From CAWDLX01 sp046728155 (GTDB taxonomy: Bacteria > Actinomycetota > Actinomycetes > Mycobacteriales > Micromonosporaceae), in NCBI GenBank assembly GCA_046728155.1, contig JBKPDY010000046.1:1-43097 (forward strand): DNA of 43,097 nucleotides, written 5' to 3'. Shown piece by piece: positions 9,017-17,219 of this stretch (positions are counted from its first letter, which is position 1; each line of letters opens with the position of its first letter). A program made the translations under genes and the position numbers. Under the pieces are notes generated by a model. It saw only the letters and a program-made list of their open reading frames with translations. It was not told the DNA's origin and did not search any database.

Positions 9017-9775
9017 CTACATGAGCGGGACGAACGGCGTGAGGCGTACGCCCGATCCTTCCAATGCCTCACGAACCCGTCGGGTCAGCTCGACCGCGCC
9101 CGGTGTGTCGCCGTGCAGGCAGAGCGACTCCACCGGATGCACCAACACCGACCCATCCTGGGCCTCGATCTCCCCGGCGGTCGCCAGCCGGAGCGCCCGG
9201 GCCACCACTGTGCGCGTATCGGACACGATCGCTCCGGGTTGGCGACGCGGCACCAATGTTCCATCGGCGGTGTACGCCCGGTCGGGGTATCCCTCACCGA
9301 CGGTGCGGATACCGGCCCGCTCGGCCGTCTCGGCCAGGACTGAGCCGGGTTGGCACAGCAGGGGTAGGTGGCGGTCGTAGTCCAGGATGGCCGCGACGAT
9401 CGCCGACGCCTGCCACCTGTCGACCGTCGCGGTGTTGTAGAGCGCTCCGTGGGGCTTCACGTAGCGGACCCTCTCCCCCTGCAACCGGCAGAACGCGTCC
9501 AGCGCGCCGATCTGGTAGATGATCTCGTCGCGAAGCTCCGCCAGCTCGTAGTCGATCCGGCGCCGGCCGAAGCCGGCCAGATCCCGGTAGCCGACCTGGG
9601 CGCCGACGCAGACGCCTCGATCGGCCGCCCTTTCGCAGACGCGTCGCATGGTGACGGCATCGCCGGCGTGGTACCCGCAGGCCACATTGGCGCTGGTCAC
9701 AAGGTTCAGCAGGGCGTCGTCGTCGCCGAGTCGCCAGATTCCGAAACCCTCGCCCAGATCCGCGTTCAGGTCCAC
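9017..9775 (-). CDS. pxpA: 5-oxoprolinase subunit PxpA (LamB/YcsF family)
   Basis: The 252-residue product is a full-length LamB/YcsF protein: it starts DLNADLGEGFG, has SANVACGYHAGD with the metal-binding His region, VGAQVGYRDLAGFGRR, VKPHGALYN, and ends with a C-terminal VHPVESLCLHGDTPGA segment. PxpA, with PxpB and PxpC, performs ATP-dependent opening of 5-oxoproline (pyroglutamate) to glutamate. It is the last gene of pxpB-pxpC-pxpA; its GTG start (9775) overlaps the end of pxpC by 10 nt, so the operon is translationally coupled. Confidence 0.96.
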   Translation of the reverse strand: MDLNADLGEGFGIWRLGDDDALLNLVTSANVACGYHAGDAVTMRRVCERAADRGVCVGAQVGYRDLAGFGRRRIDYELAELRDEIIYQIGALDAFCRLQGERVRYVKPHGALYNTATVDRWQASAIVAAILDYDRHLPLLCQPGSVLAETAERAGIRTVGEGYPDRAYTADGTLVPRRQPGAIVSDTRTVVARALRLATAGEIEAQDGSVLVHPVESLCLHGDTPGAVELTRRVREALEGSGVRLTPFVPLM

Positions 9776-10623
9776 GCGACGAATGTAACGGCCGTCCCGG
9801 GGCGTGCCTGGACGAGCAGGGGCAGATCGTTCGAGTCGACAACGCCGATGACCGGGTAGCCACCTGTCGTCGGGTGGTCCGCCAGGAACACCAGAGGTTG
9901 GCCGTCCCCGGGCAGTTGGACCGCGCCGAGCACGATCCCCTCGCTCGGTAGTTCGACCGAGACCGAACGGGCGAGCACCGGCCCGGTCAGCCGCGCACCT
10001 ACCCGGTTGCTCTTCACCGACAGCGTGTATGCACCCTCGAAGAGCTGGTCCCGGGCGGTGAGGGTGAGCCAGTCGTGACGCGGGCCCAGCCGAAGCCGCA
10101 ACTCAATCGGCTCACCGGCACCCACGTCCCGACCATCAAAGGCTCCGTCCGGCAGGGCATCGACCGCGGCTCGACCTACCGGTAGGACGTAACCGGCGCG
10201 CAGCGGCGGCGGTCCCAGGCCGGAGAGCGTGTCGGTTGACCGGCTGCCGAGGACCGGCGCGACGGTGATCCCTCCGGCGAAGGCGAGATACGACCGTACG
10301 CCGACGTGGGCCGAACCGACGTCGACGAGTGCGCCCGCCGGCACCGGTACCGCCGCTCCGAACGGGACCTCGGCACTGTCCACAGTGACCGGTGCGGCTG
10401 CGCCGGTGACGGCCACGGTGGTGGCGACCTCGGTGCGGACCGCTGCTCCGACCAGGGTGGTCTCCAGTCCAGCGGCCCCGTCGGGGTTTCCGACCAGGCG
10501 GTTGGCCGCGATCAGGGCTGGTACGTCCAGCGCACCGGAACGGGGAACGCCGATGTGTGCGTAGCCGGGCCGGCCCAGATCCTGGACCGTCGTGAGCAGT
10601 CCCGGCCGGACCACCTCGATCAT
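9766..10623 (-). CDS. pxpC: 5-oxoprolinase subunit PxpC (biotin-dependent carboxyltransferase-like)
   Basis: The 285-residue product opens with IEVVRPGLLTTVQDLGRPGY and continues with GVPRSGALDVPALIAANRLV, the signature of KipA/PxpC and of allophanate hydrolase subunit 2. Near the C-terminus it has LPSEGIVLGAVQLPGDGQP and HPTTGGYPVIGVV, also typical. It forms a complex with PxpB that phosphorylates and opens 5-oxoproline delivered to PxpA. The ATG at 10623 overlaps the pxpB stop as ATGA. A longer upstream frame to 10947 only shadows pxpB and was discarded. Confidence 0.96.
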   Translation of the reverse strand: MIEVVRPGLLTTVQDLGRPGYAHIGVPRSGALDVPALIAANRLVGNPDGAAGLETTLVGAAVRTEVATTVAVTGAAAPVTVDSAEVPFGAAVPVPAGALVDVGSAHVGVRSYLAFAGGITVAPVLGSRSTDTLSGLGPPPLRAGYVLPVGRAAVDALPDGAFDGRDVGAGEPIELRLRLGPRHDWLTLTARDQLFEGAYTLSVKSNRVGARLTGPVLARSVSVELPSEGIVLGAVQLPGDGQPLVFLADHPTTGGYPVIGVVDSNDLPLLVQARPGTAVTFVAWT

Positions 10624-11273
10624 GGTCCGGTCCGTTCGGTGAACCGTACCCGGGTACCCGGCACGAGTAGCGCGGGCGGGTCGCGATGCGGATCGAACAG
10701 GGTGACATCGGTGCGACCGACCAGCCGCCAGCCCCCGGGCGACGCGCTCGGGTAGACCCCGGCGTACGTGTCCGCCAGTGCGACTGAGCCCGCCGGCACG
10801 CGGGCCCGCGGCGTCTCCAGCCGGGGCAGGGCGAGCTCCTCGGGCAGGCCGGCCAGGTACGCGAATCCCGGGCTGAAGCCGCAGAAGGCGACCCGAAGCT
10901 GGGTGCCGGTGAGCCGATTCACCACACCGCGAGGATCGGTCTCCCACCGTCGCGCCACCGCATCGAGGTCCGGCCCGTCGAAGTCGATCGGCACATCCAC
11001 GGAAACCACATCGGGCACGGGCATCGCAGCCTGGTCGATCGTCCAGGTGCGGACCCGTTCGGCGGTACCGGCGGGGTCAGGCACGCCGTCGAGCAGGACT
11101 GTCTTCGCGCCGGGCACGATCTCGACAGCGGCAAGTTCGCCTCGATCCCGTCGCCGCCTCAGCTCCGTGAACCACGCGGCCGGATCGTCCACCTCGAGGA
11201 GCAGCGCCTCGGCGCCGACCGAGCGCACCCGCACCGCAGCCACCTCCTCGTCGTCGGGATCCCGCACCATCAT
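10620..11273 (-). CDS. pxpB: 5-oxoprolinase subunit PxpB (KipI/allophanate hydrolase subunit 1)
   Basis: The 217-residue product matches KipI/PxpB: VRVRSVGAEALLLEVDD at the start, then a middle segment PVDVP-like, and the diagnostic FCGFSPGFAYLAGLPEELA followed by RLETPRARVPAGSVALA and the GVYPSASPGGWRLVGRTDV loop. It is the first gene of the pxpBCA operon. The ATG at 11273 (or 11270) was chosen; the frame stays open upstream, but that part overlaps the intergenic inverted repeat and has no family similarity. Transcription probably starts in the 97-bp gap shared with the divergent hemolysin-III gene. Confidence 0.94.
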   Translation of the reverse strand: MMVRDPDDEEVAAVRVRSVGAEALLLEVDDPAAWFTELRRRRDRGELAAVEIVPGAKTVLLDGVPDPAGTAERVRTWTIDQAAMPVPDVVSVDVPIDFDGPDLDAVARRWETDPRGVVNRLTGTQLRVAFCGFSPGFAYLAGLPEELALPRLETPRARVPAGSVALADTYAGVYPSASPGGWRLVGRTDVTLFDPHRDPPALLVPGTRVRFTERTGP

Positions 11274-11348
11274 CGGGCACCGGAGGACGATGGTGTGCCT
11301 GGAGAGCCTGGTAAGAGGTGTGGTGAGAACGACCACGACCCGGATCTG

Positions 11349-11370
11349 CCTACGGTTGCGTAACCGTAGG
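11349..11370. promoter_or_regulatory. Perfect 9-bp inverted repeat, likely operator
   Basis: Arms CCTACGGTT and AACCGTAGG are separated by GCGT. The palindrome ends one base before the ATG at 11371 of the hemolysin-III gene and sits in the gap to the divergent pxpB start at 11273. Size and symmetry suit a TetR-type dimer site. Its position over the translation start region suggests repression of the plus-strand gene. No regulator gene is adjacent. Confidence 0.6.
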
Positions 11371-12051
11371 ATGACCCCCATGGCGATCGCGCCCGTTCGG
11401 GAGCTGCCCCGCGCCGTCAAGCCGCGCCTGCGGGGCTGGCTGCACACGTATGCCTTCTACGTGGCGATCGTGGCCGGGGTCGTGCTCTGCTCGCTCGCGG
11501 CCCTGCGACCGGGCAGGGCCCCATTCGTGAGCTGCGTCGTCTACAGCCTGACCGTCTGCGGTCTGTTCGGGGTCAGCGCCCTGTACCACCGTCGCAAGTG
11601 GACCGTGCGGGGCTGGGCACTCATGCGCCGGCTCGACCATTCGATGATCTTCCTGTTCATCGCGGGCACATACACGCCGTTCTCGGTCCTGGTGCTGCGT
11701 GGGACGGCCCAGACGGTCATCCTGGCCACGGTGTGGAGTGGCGCCATGGCCGGCGTCGCGATGAAGATGGCCTGGCCACACGCGCCCCGTTGGGCGTCCA
11801 CCCCGCTCTACATCGCACTTGGCTGGGTCGCGATCGCCGTCCTGCCGGATGTGCTGCACAACGCGGGCGTCGCGTCCCTGGTGCTGCTGCTCGTCGGCGG
11901 TGTCGTGTACAGCGCCGGCGCGGTAATCTACGCGCTGCGCCGGCCCAACCCGTGGCCGACCGTCTTCGGTCACCACGAGTTCTTCCACGCGTGCACCGTG
12001 GTGGCAGCGATCTGTCACCATGTGGCTATCTACCTGGCGCTGTTCGCCTGA
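11371..12051 (+). CDS. trhA: Hemolysin III / TrhA family membrane protein
   Basis: The 226-residue product has seven predicted membrane helices and the family's conserved polar residues: LRGWLHTYAFYVAIVAG at the start with its His, SALYHRRKW (conserved Ser and His), RRLDHSMIFLFIAGTYTPF, and the C-terminal GHHEFFHACTVVAAICHH with the HxxxH metal site. These mark the hemolysin-III/PAQR-like family (CREST superfamily, putative metal-dependent hydrolases or channels); its physiological role is unsettled. The ATG at 11371 gives a family-like N-terminus; the ATG at 11380 is also possible. It lies directly behind a perfect palindrome and diverges from pxpBCA. Confidence 0.9.
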   Translation: MTPMAIAPVRELPRAVKPRLRGWLHTYAFYVAIVAGVVLCSLAALRPGRAPFVSCVVYSLTVCGLFGVSALYHRRKWTVRGWALMRRLDHSMIFLFIAGTYTPFSVLVLRGTAQTVILATVWSGAMAGVAMKMAWPHAPRWASTPLYIALGWVAIAVLPDVLHNAGVASLVLLLVGGVVYSAGAVIYALRRPNPWPTVFGHHEFFHACTVVAAICHHVAIYLALFA

Positions 12052-12157
12052 GCTCTGGGGCGCCGGTGCGTATCCGTCCGCCGCGACACGACGGGCTTTC
12101 CGCCGCCAGGCGGCAGATGCGACTGCGGCGGGAGAACGGGTGCGGCAGGATGGGCCC

Positions 12158-12649
12158 GTGAGCACCCGTACGCTCGTGATACTGCGGCACGCCAAAGCGG
12201 CCCATCCACCCGGAGTTGCCGATATCCAGCGTCCGCTCAGCCGCCGGGGGCGCGCGGACGCGGTTGCGGCGGGTCAGTGGATCATTGACCAGGGCTACGT
12301 CCCTGAAGTTGTGCTCTGCTCACCCGCCCGCCGGACGAAGGAGACCTGGCACGGCGTCGCCGAGTCCCTCGTCAAGGCGCCGGATGTCGTGTACGCCGAA
12401 CGGCTCTATGCCGGCGATGAATCCGACCTCCTCGTCGCCGTCGGTGAGCTGGACAGCGGCGCGAGCACCGCGCTGCTCATCGGACACAATCCCGCGGTGT
12501 CAGAGCTCTCCGCACTGCTGGACCCGGCCACGGCCGCCCCGGCCGGCCTGGGCACGGCCGGACTCGCGGTCCACCGATGGCAGGGCGACTGGTCCGAGTG
12601 CCGGGAGGGCGCGGCGGACCTGGCCGCCGCCCATACCGCCCGTGGCTAG
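12158..12649 (+). CDS. SixA-type phosphohistidine phosphatase
   Basis: The 163-residue product is a short histidine phosphatase. LVILRHAKAAH supplies the RH catalytic motif (Arg10-His11, His phosphorylated). PLSRRGRADAVAAGQW, CSPARRTKET and LLIGHNP, with the second catalytic His at 110, follow in the order seen in SixA. SixA proteins dephosphorylate phosphohistidine in E. coli phosphorelay/PTS proteins; the target here is unknown. The GTG start at 12158 has an agga ribosome site 7 nt upstream. It converges on the acyl-CoA dehydrogenase gene, with 49 nt between the stops. Confidence 0.9.
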   Translation: MSTRTLVILRHAKAAHPPGVADIQRPLSRRGRADAVAAGQWIIDQGYVPEVVLCSPARRTKETWHGVAESLVKAPDVVYAERLYAGDESDLLVAVGELDSGASTALLIGHNPAVSELSALLDPATAAPAGLGTAGLAVHRWQGDWSECREGAADLAAAHTARG

Positions 12650-12702
12650 TCGGGGTCCGCGCGGAGTCGTGAGCGCAGCGAGCGAATTCGTGGGGTGACT
12701 AG
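12646..12702. repeat. Spacer between convergent genes with inverted ends
   Basis: The 49-nt spacer between the sixA-like stop and the acyl-CoA dehydrogenase stop is bounded by CTAGTC and GACTAG, so both stop codons lie within the arms. Inside is gagcgcagcgagcgaattcg, with a gagcgcagcgagcga run of the kind that recurs as short intergenic repeats in actinomycete genomes (recollection, not checked). It may be a small repeated element or simply a weak terminator. Confidence 0.3.
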
Positions 12703-14573
12703 AAGGAGTCCTCCGGCAGCTCCATGATGTCCAGCGTCGTTGCATCGACGACGCGGCGATCGCCGGCCAGTCGGGGCAGCACCTCCCGCGCGAAGAACCG
12801 GGCCGAGGCAACCTTGCCGTGGTAGAACGCTCGGTCCGATGTGGACGCATTCGCGCGGTTGAGCGCGTCCAACGCGACCTGGGCCTGGTGCTGCAGCAAC
12901 CAGCCGACGACCAGATCGCCGACGGCGAGCAGAATGCGGCGCGACGAGAGGCCGACCTTGTACAGGGCCCTGGGATCGTCACCAGCCGCGCCGCCCAACC
13001 AGCCGTAGACCGTAGCCAGCATGCCCTGGACGTCGGCGAGCGCCGCGGCGAGGAACGCCCGCTCCTCCTTGAGCTGACCGTTGGCGGCCTCGCTGTCGAG
13101 GAAGGTCTGGATCTCGCGGGCGAGTACCCCCAGCGCTTCGCCGCCGTCCTTGGCGATCTTGCGGAAGATGAGGTCGAGGCTCTGGATAGCGGTCGTGCCC
13201 TCGTACAGCGTATCGATCTTGGAATCGCGCACGTACTGCTCGATCGGGTAGTCCTGAAGGTAGCCGGATCCGCCGAAGGTCTGTAACGACTCGTGGCCGA
13301 GCAGCTCGTACGCCCGCTCCGAACCGCACCCCTTGACCAGTGGCAACAGCAGGTCGTTCATGCGCGTCGCCAGCTTCGCGCCCGCCTCGTCCCCGGCGTA
13401 CTCGGCGAGCCTTACCCGGTCCTGCCAGGTGGCCGTGTAATGCACCAGCGCGCGCAGGCCTTCGGCGTACGACTTCTGCAGCGCGAGCGAGCGGCGCACG
13501 TCGGGGTGGTTGACGATGGTCACCCGTGGCGCGGTCTTGTCACTCAGACGCAACAGGTCCGCACCCTGCATCCGGCTCCTGGCGTACTCCAAGGCGTTGA
13601 GGTAGCCCGTGGACAGGGTAGCGATCGCCTTGGTACCGACCATCATCCGGGCGTACTCGATGACCAGGAACATCTGCCTGATGCCGTCGTGCACGTCGCC
13701 GAGCAGCCAGCCCTTCGCGGGTACGCCGTTCTCGCCGAACGTCAGCTCGCAGGTGTTGGAGACCTTGAGCCCCATCTTGTGCTCGACGTTCGTCGCGAAT
13801 ACGCCGTTGCGCTCGCCGAGCTCGCCGGTCTTCGGGTCGAACAGGAACTTCGGTACGACGAACAGTGACAGGCCCTTGGTCCCTGGCCCGCCATGGCCGT
13901 TGACCCCGACCGGCCGGGCGAGCACGTAATGGATGATGTTCTCGCTCAGGTCATGCTCGCCGCTGGTGATGAAGCGCTTGACGCCCTCGATGTGCCACGA
14001 GCCGTCCGGCTGCGGCAGGGCGCGGGTACGGCCGGCGCCGACGTCGGAGCCCGCGTCCGGCTCGGTCAGCACCATCGTTGAGCTCCACCGCTTCTCGACG
14101 AAGAGCTTTGCCCACTCCTTCTGCTCCGCTGTCCCCTCGACGTACAACGTGTGGGCGAAGGACGGTCCCGAGGCGTACATCCAGATCGGCGCGTTGGCGC
14201 CGAGCACGCTCTCGGCCAACGACCACCACAGGGTGCGCGGTGCGTTCGTACCGCCGAGCTCCGCGGGCAGGTCGAGACGCCAGAACTCGGCCGCCATGAA
14301 CGCGTCGTACGAGCGGTGGAACCCGGACGGCAGCGGCGCGGCGTGCCTGGCCGGATCGAAGACCGGCGGCGTCCGGTCGCCTGTGGCGTAGCTGGGGGCG
14401 AGCTCCTCCCGGGCGAGGCGGTCGGCCTCGACGAGGATTGTGCGGGCCGTTTCCTCATCGATGTCGGCGAAGGGGCCCTGGCCGAGAATCGGATGCGGAC
14501 CACCGTCCGGGGCACCGAAGACCTCGAACAGGTTGAACTCGAGATCACGCAGGTTGCTCTTGTAGTGGCTCAT
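12699..14573 (-). CDS. Long-form acyl-CoA dehydrogenase (FadE/DmdC-like)
   Basis: The 624-residue product is an acyl-CoA dehydrogenase with the extended C-terminus of the long-form group that includes DmdC-type enzymes. Evidence: an N-terminal MSHYKSNLRDLEFNLFEV region, WSSTMVLTEPDAGSDVG (167-179) at the FAD/substrate site, the HKMGLKVSNTCEL strand, FGGSGYLQDYPIEQYVRDSK, and LYEGTTAIQSLDL with the likely catalytic base Glu458. It oxidises an acyl-CoA to the 2-enoyl-CoA with FAD and passes electrons to ETF; the chain it uses is not evident. It stands alone, preceded by two operator-like palindromes, which suggests acyl-CoA-responsive repression. Confidence 0.93.
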   Translation of the reverse strand: MSHYKSNLRDLEFNLFEVFGAPDGGPHPILGQGPFADIDEETARTILVEADRLAREELAPSYATGDRTPPVFDPARHAAPLPSGFHRSYDAFMAAEFWRLDLPAELGGTNAPRTLWWSLAESVLGANAPIWMYASGPSFAHTLYVEGTAEQKEWAKLFVEKRWSSTMVLTEPDAGSDVGAGRTRALPQPDGSWHIEGVKRFITSGEHDLSENIIHYVLARPVGVNGHGGPGTKGLSLFVVPKFLFDPKTGELGERNGVFATNVEHKMGLKVSNTCELTFGENGVPAKGWLLGDVHDGIRQMFLVIEYARMMVGTKAIATLSTGYLNALEYARSRMQGADLLRLSDKTAPRVTIVNHPDVRRSLALQKSYAEGLRALVHYTATWQDRVRLAEYAGDEAGAKLATRMNDLLLPLVKGCGSERAYELLGHESLQTFGGSGYLQDYPIEQYVRDSKIDTLYEGTTAIQSLDLIFRKIAKDGGEALGVLAREIQTFLDSEAANGQLKEERAFLAAALADVQGMLATVYGWLGGAAGDDPRALYKVGLSSRRILLAVGDLVVGWLLQHQAQVALDALNRANASTSDRAFYHGKVASARFFAREVLPRLAGDRRVVDATTLDIMELPEDSF

Positions 14574-14626
14574 CGCGAACGCCAGCTCCTCAGGTACGCG
14601 GCCCAGTGGATGGCCCGCAGCTTTAT

Positions 14627-14666
14627 GTTACCGCCGAGTAACCACAATCTACTACTCGCCGGTAAC
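14627..14666. promoter_or_regulatory. Two TetR-type operator-like boxes upstream of the acyl-CoA dehydrogenase
   Basis: Box 1 (14627-14642), GTTACCGCCGAGTAAC, is a GTTAC/GTAAC palindrome. Box 2 (14653-14666), TACTCGCCGGTAAC, is nearly the reverse complement of box 1, so the pair also forms a 14-bp imperfect inverted repeat with one mismatch. They sit 54-93 nt upstream of the minus-strand ATG at 14573, in promoter position. Palindromes of this form are typical of TetR-family regulators of fatty-acid oxidation in actinobacteria. Confidence 0.55.
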
Positions 14667-14945
14667 CTGTGGCAATCATCGACGACATGTGAGCGATGCC
14701 ACCCGTACGGGGCCGGGGCGTCGCGATCGCGCCGCTCAGTCCACAAGAGACAGTGCGCGACGTTCAGCGGTCGGCATGGACGGCGGCTTACACAAATTCC
14801 GTTAATAAACTGTCCGGGCAAACTTGGGATACATCGTCACTCTTGCCCGCTTCGCGTCGTTGCTGGGGTAACACGCGCGTCGGGAATGCTCCTCTCCCGG
14901 ATGTCCGCGGGTCCCCCATTCATCGATGCAAAGGGTAGGCGCCCC
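14667..14945. other. Intergenic region, probable divergent promoters
   Basis: No family-like protein is encoded. The DNA is locally AT-richer than its surroundings (for example gttaataaactgtc near 14800 and aaacttgggatacat near 14820), as expected for promoters. It would serve the acyl-CoA dehydrogenase (minus strand) and possibly the small plus-strand frame at 14946. Confidence 0.35.
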
Positions 14946-15071
14946 ATGCTGACCGCAATGATCCAGTCGCTGATCGCGCCGCGCTACCCACGCCGTTACG
15001 TCGGCCGACACCGGGCGCGGTTCACCACCCGGTCCGTCGTGATCGCACTCACTCCCCGCCGAGAGGAGTAG
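14946..15071 (+). CDS. Possible small basic protein, 41 aa
   Basis: An ATG at 14946 opens a 41-codon frame: a hydrophobic/amphipathic start (MLTAMIQSLIAPRYP), a YVGRHRARF segment, and a basic end. No family is recognised. In its favour are the promoter-like upstream region and a very strong hairpin 27 nt beyond its stop. Against it are its length and the absence of a good ribosome site (only agggtagg nearby). Confidence 0.3.
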   Translation: MLTAMIQSLIAPRYPRRYVGRHRARFTTRSVVIALTPRREE

Positions 15072-15097
15072 CCGTCACGATCGACCCCACATCCGCC

Positions 15098-15128
15098 GGA
15101 CGGCCCGCAGTTCAGCTGCGGGCCGTCC
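15098..15128. terminator. Strong hairpin, likely bidirectional terminator
   Basis: Arms GGACGGCCCGCAG and CTGCGGGCCGTCC (13 bp, perfect) enclose the loop ttcag. The stop codon of the minus-strand phosphatase (15112-15114) falls in the loop. There is no U-tract, as usual for actinomycete hairpins. Confidence 0.65.
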
Positions 15129-16218
15129 TCGTTCCGATCTCCCAACTGGGAACGGCCGGCTCCGGTTCCGGGGTGGCGCCGGTGTACTCCAGCAGAATCA
15201 TGGCGATGTCGTCGTCGAACCGGCCGCGCACCCAGGCCCCGAGCGCACTCTCCAGTGAGGACAGTCCATGTTCGACGGTGCCGTGGCCGAGGAGACCCCA
15301 AGCCCGGTCGAGAGTCGGGAAGAACTCACCACCCCGCCTGGCCTCGGCGAGCCCGTCCGTGTACAGAAGCAACCGGTCGCCGGGCTCGAGGTGCTCTACC
15401 CGTGCCTCGACATCCGGGCCGAGACCGAGTGGAGGCGCGGGTACGTCCGGATCCAACGCGATGGCCCGTCCCCGCCGCAGCAGCAGGGGTGACGGGTGTC
15501 CACAGTTGACGACGGTCAGCGTGCCGCCCCGCTCCTCGACCAGCGCAACGGTGACGAAGTCCTCGTCGCCGATCGATCGGGCCACCGCCTTGTCCAGATC
15601 CGCCACCACCATGCGTAGATCCGGCTGCTCGTACGCGACATGGCGATAGGCGCCGAGGACGATGCTCGCCAGCCGGACGGCATCGATCCCCTTCCCCCGG
15701 ACATCACCGATGATCATGCGCACGCCGTAGCGGGTATCCAATGCTTCATACAGATCACCGCCGACACCGGCCGCCGCGCTCGCGGAGACATACCGGCCCG
15801 CCACCGCGAGCTGGCCGACCTGTGGGCCGATAGGGCGCAGGACCGCTTCGCGGGCGATCTCGGCCAGCCGGGACAGTTCGGCGTACCGGCCGTACTGCGA
15901 CTGCCGTACGACCGCCACGGCGACCGCGCCGGCGGTGGCGATCGCCATGCCCATGACCGCGGCGTAGAGCGACTCCAACGGTGACGAGCCCACAATCCCG
16001 GTGAGGAGGGTGAGGAACGTCGCGAGCAGCCCGATGCCCGCGACATACCGCCAGGGGGCGAAGGCGGCGGCAAGGAACGGCGCGATCGCGAGCCACCCGA
16101 CCAGGGTCGCGGTCGAACCGCCGGCGAACTGGATCGCCGACACGATGACCACCACCGCGAGGGCCGCTCCGAGCCCGGCGGTGGCCTCGGGCGTGAGCGA
16201 GTTTCGTCGTCCGTCCAT
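15112..16218 (-). CDS. Membrane-anchored SpoIIE/PP2C-type serine phosphatase
   Basis: The 368-residue product has about four N-terminal membrane segments (residues 12-105: AALAVVVIVSAIQF, LVGWLAIAPFLAAAFA, GIGLLATFLTLLTG, MGMAIATAGAVAVAVV). After a short helical linker comes a SpoIIE/PP2C domain: AGVGGDLYEALD and IIGDVRGKGIDAV carry the metal-binding acidic residues, NCGHPSPLLLRRG follows, then LLLYTDGLAEAR, and near the end DDDIAMILLEY. Such enzymes dephosphorylate STAS anti-anti-sigma factors; this one has no partner next to it. A similar soluble phosphatase is encoded at 22367. Its 3' end coincides with a hairpin terminator. Confidence 0.93.
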   Translation of the reverse strand: MDGRRNSLTPEATAGLGAALAVVVIVSAIQFAGGSTATLVGWLAIAPFLAAAFAPWRYVAGIGLLATFLTLLTGIVGSSPLESLYAAVMGMAIATAGAVAVAVVRQSQYGRYAELSRLAEIAREAVLRPIGPQVGQLAVAGRYVSASAAAGVGGDLYEALDTRYGVRMIIGDVRGKGIDAVRLASIVLGAYRHVAYEQPDLRMVVADLDKAVARSIGDEDFVTVALVEERGGTLTVVNCGHPSPLLLRRGRAIALDPDVPAPPLGLGPDVEARVEHLEPGDRLLLYTDGLAEARRGGEFFPTLDRAWGLLGHGTVEHGLSSLESALGAWVRGRFDDDIAMILLEYTGATPEPEPAVPSWEIGTRTARS

Positions 16219-16375
16219 GCTCGTCTCGGGTCGGGGTCGAGCCTTCAGCAGAGACCAGCATGCCCGATCGGTGCGAACCTCCCGACCTATCTCGCGCAGT
16301 CGTATCCGACCGTCGAAGGGTTCGGTCCGTTCGGGCGATCACTCGCGCTGGTCGGTCAGCTCACGATCAGGAGCC

Positions 16376-17017
16376 TCAGGTGGCGTCCTGCACCAATACC
16401 TCATATCGGACATCGATCACGCCGGTGTTCGGGTTCGCGATCGAGGCGAAGGCGGCTTTCGAGAGATCAAGGCAGCGGCCGTCGATGAACGGCCCACGGT
16501 CGTTGATCCGGACGACGACGGACTCGGCATTGGCGACGTTGGTGACCCGTACCCGGGTGTTGAAGGGGAGCGTCTCGTGGGCCGCGGTCAGGGCGGTCGG
16601 GTCGAACATCTCCCCATCGGCGGTGGGCTGGGGATGGTCGTAGTAGGACGCGTCGCAGGTTCCCATGTCGATGACCCGGCTGCCGTCGGCCGCTGCGGCC
16701 GGCGTTTGACGGCTGTCCGAGCGACTGACGCGGTCGGTCGTGACGGCGCGGTCAGCCGAGGTCATTCCGTCGGTGTCCGCCGGTTTGCCCGCCGTGTGCC
16801 CGGGGGAGGTGGGCGTCGCGACATGCATCGCGGTGCCAGCGCCACCGACGAGGAGTCCGGCGACGGTCACCGCCGCGGCCGGAAGGAGTTGGCTGCTTGG
16901 CCGTGGGCGCGACCGTTTCGTCGAGACCCAGGCGCCATGACGTGCGGCGCGAACGTGGCGACCGGTATATCGGTCGGACAAGTACGTCACCCTTCGTGAG
17001 GCTGCAGGTTGGTGCAC
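16376..17017 (-). CDS. RlpA-like double-psi beta-barrel protein
   Basis: The 213-residue product has a basic N-terminus, one membrane segment or uncleaved signal (LLPAAAVTVAGLLVGGAGTA, 45-64), a Thr/Asp-rich linker, and a C-terminal RlpA-like DPBB domain (about 120-212). The domain shows the ordered motifs ASYYDHPQPTADGE, TALTAAHETLPFNTRVRVTN, VVVRINDRGPF (Asp173) and DLSKAAFASIA. RlpA proteins of Gram-negatives cleave denuded peptidoglycan, and actinobacterial versions are secreted wall-associated proteins. Cys121 and Cys182 could form a disulfide. Start is uncertain: GTG at 17017 or 16990. Confidence 0.85.
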   Translation of the reverse strand: MHQPAASRRVTYLSDRYTGRHVRAARHGAWVSTKRSRPRPSSQLLPAAAVTVAGLLVGGAGTAMHVATPTSPGHTAGKPADTDGMTSADRAVTTDRVSRSDSRQTPAAAADGSRVIDMGTCDASYYDHPQPTADGEMFDPTALTAAHETLPFNTRVRVTNVANAESVVVRINDRGPFIDGRCLDLSKAAFASIANPNTGVIDVRYEVLVQDAT

Positions 17018-17219
17018 GGTGTCAAATCACGACAGTGACATGCACCCGGGACGCAACGTAACTGATCTCCAACGACGAAGGTCAAGTCGACGCGACGGAC
17101 GGGCCGAGAATTCGGCTGGATCTCTATCCATTCAGCGGACCCCATCTCGCCCGTTCGGTTGATCCGCCCGTCCAGCGCCGCGGACAAGAACTGTCGGCAA
17201 CGATCGGTACGGTCGGAGC

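Noticed and set aside
10768..11370. Long upstream extension of the hemolysin-III frame
   Set aside because: It is antisense to pxpB over its whole length and is Ser/Arg-rich shadow sequence; the true start lies after the palindrome.
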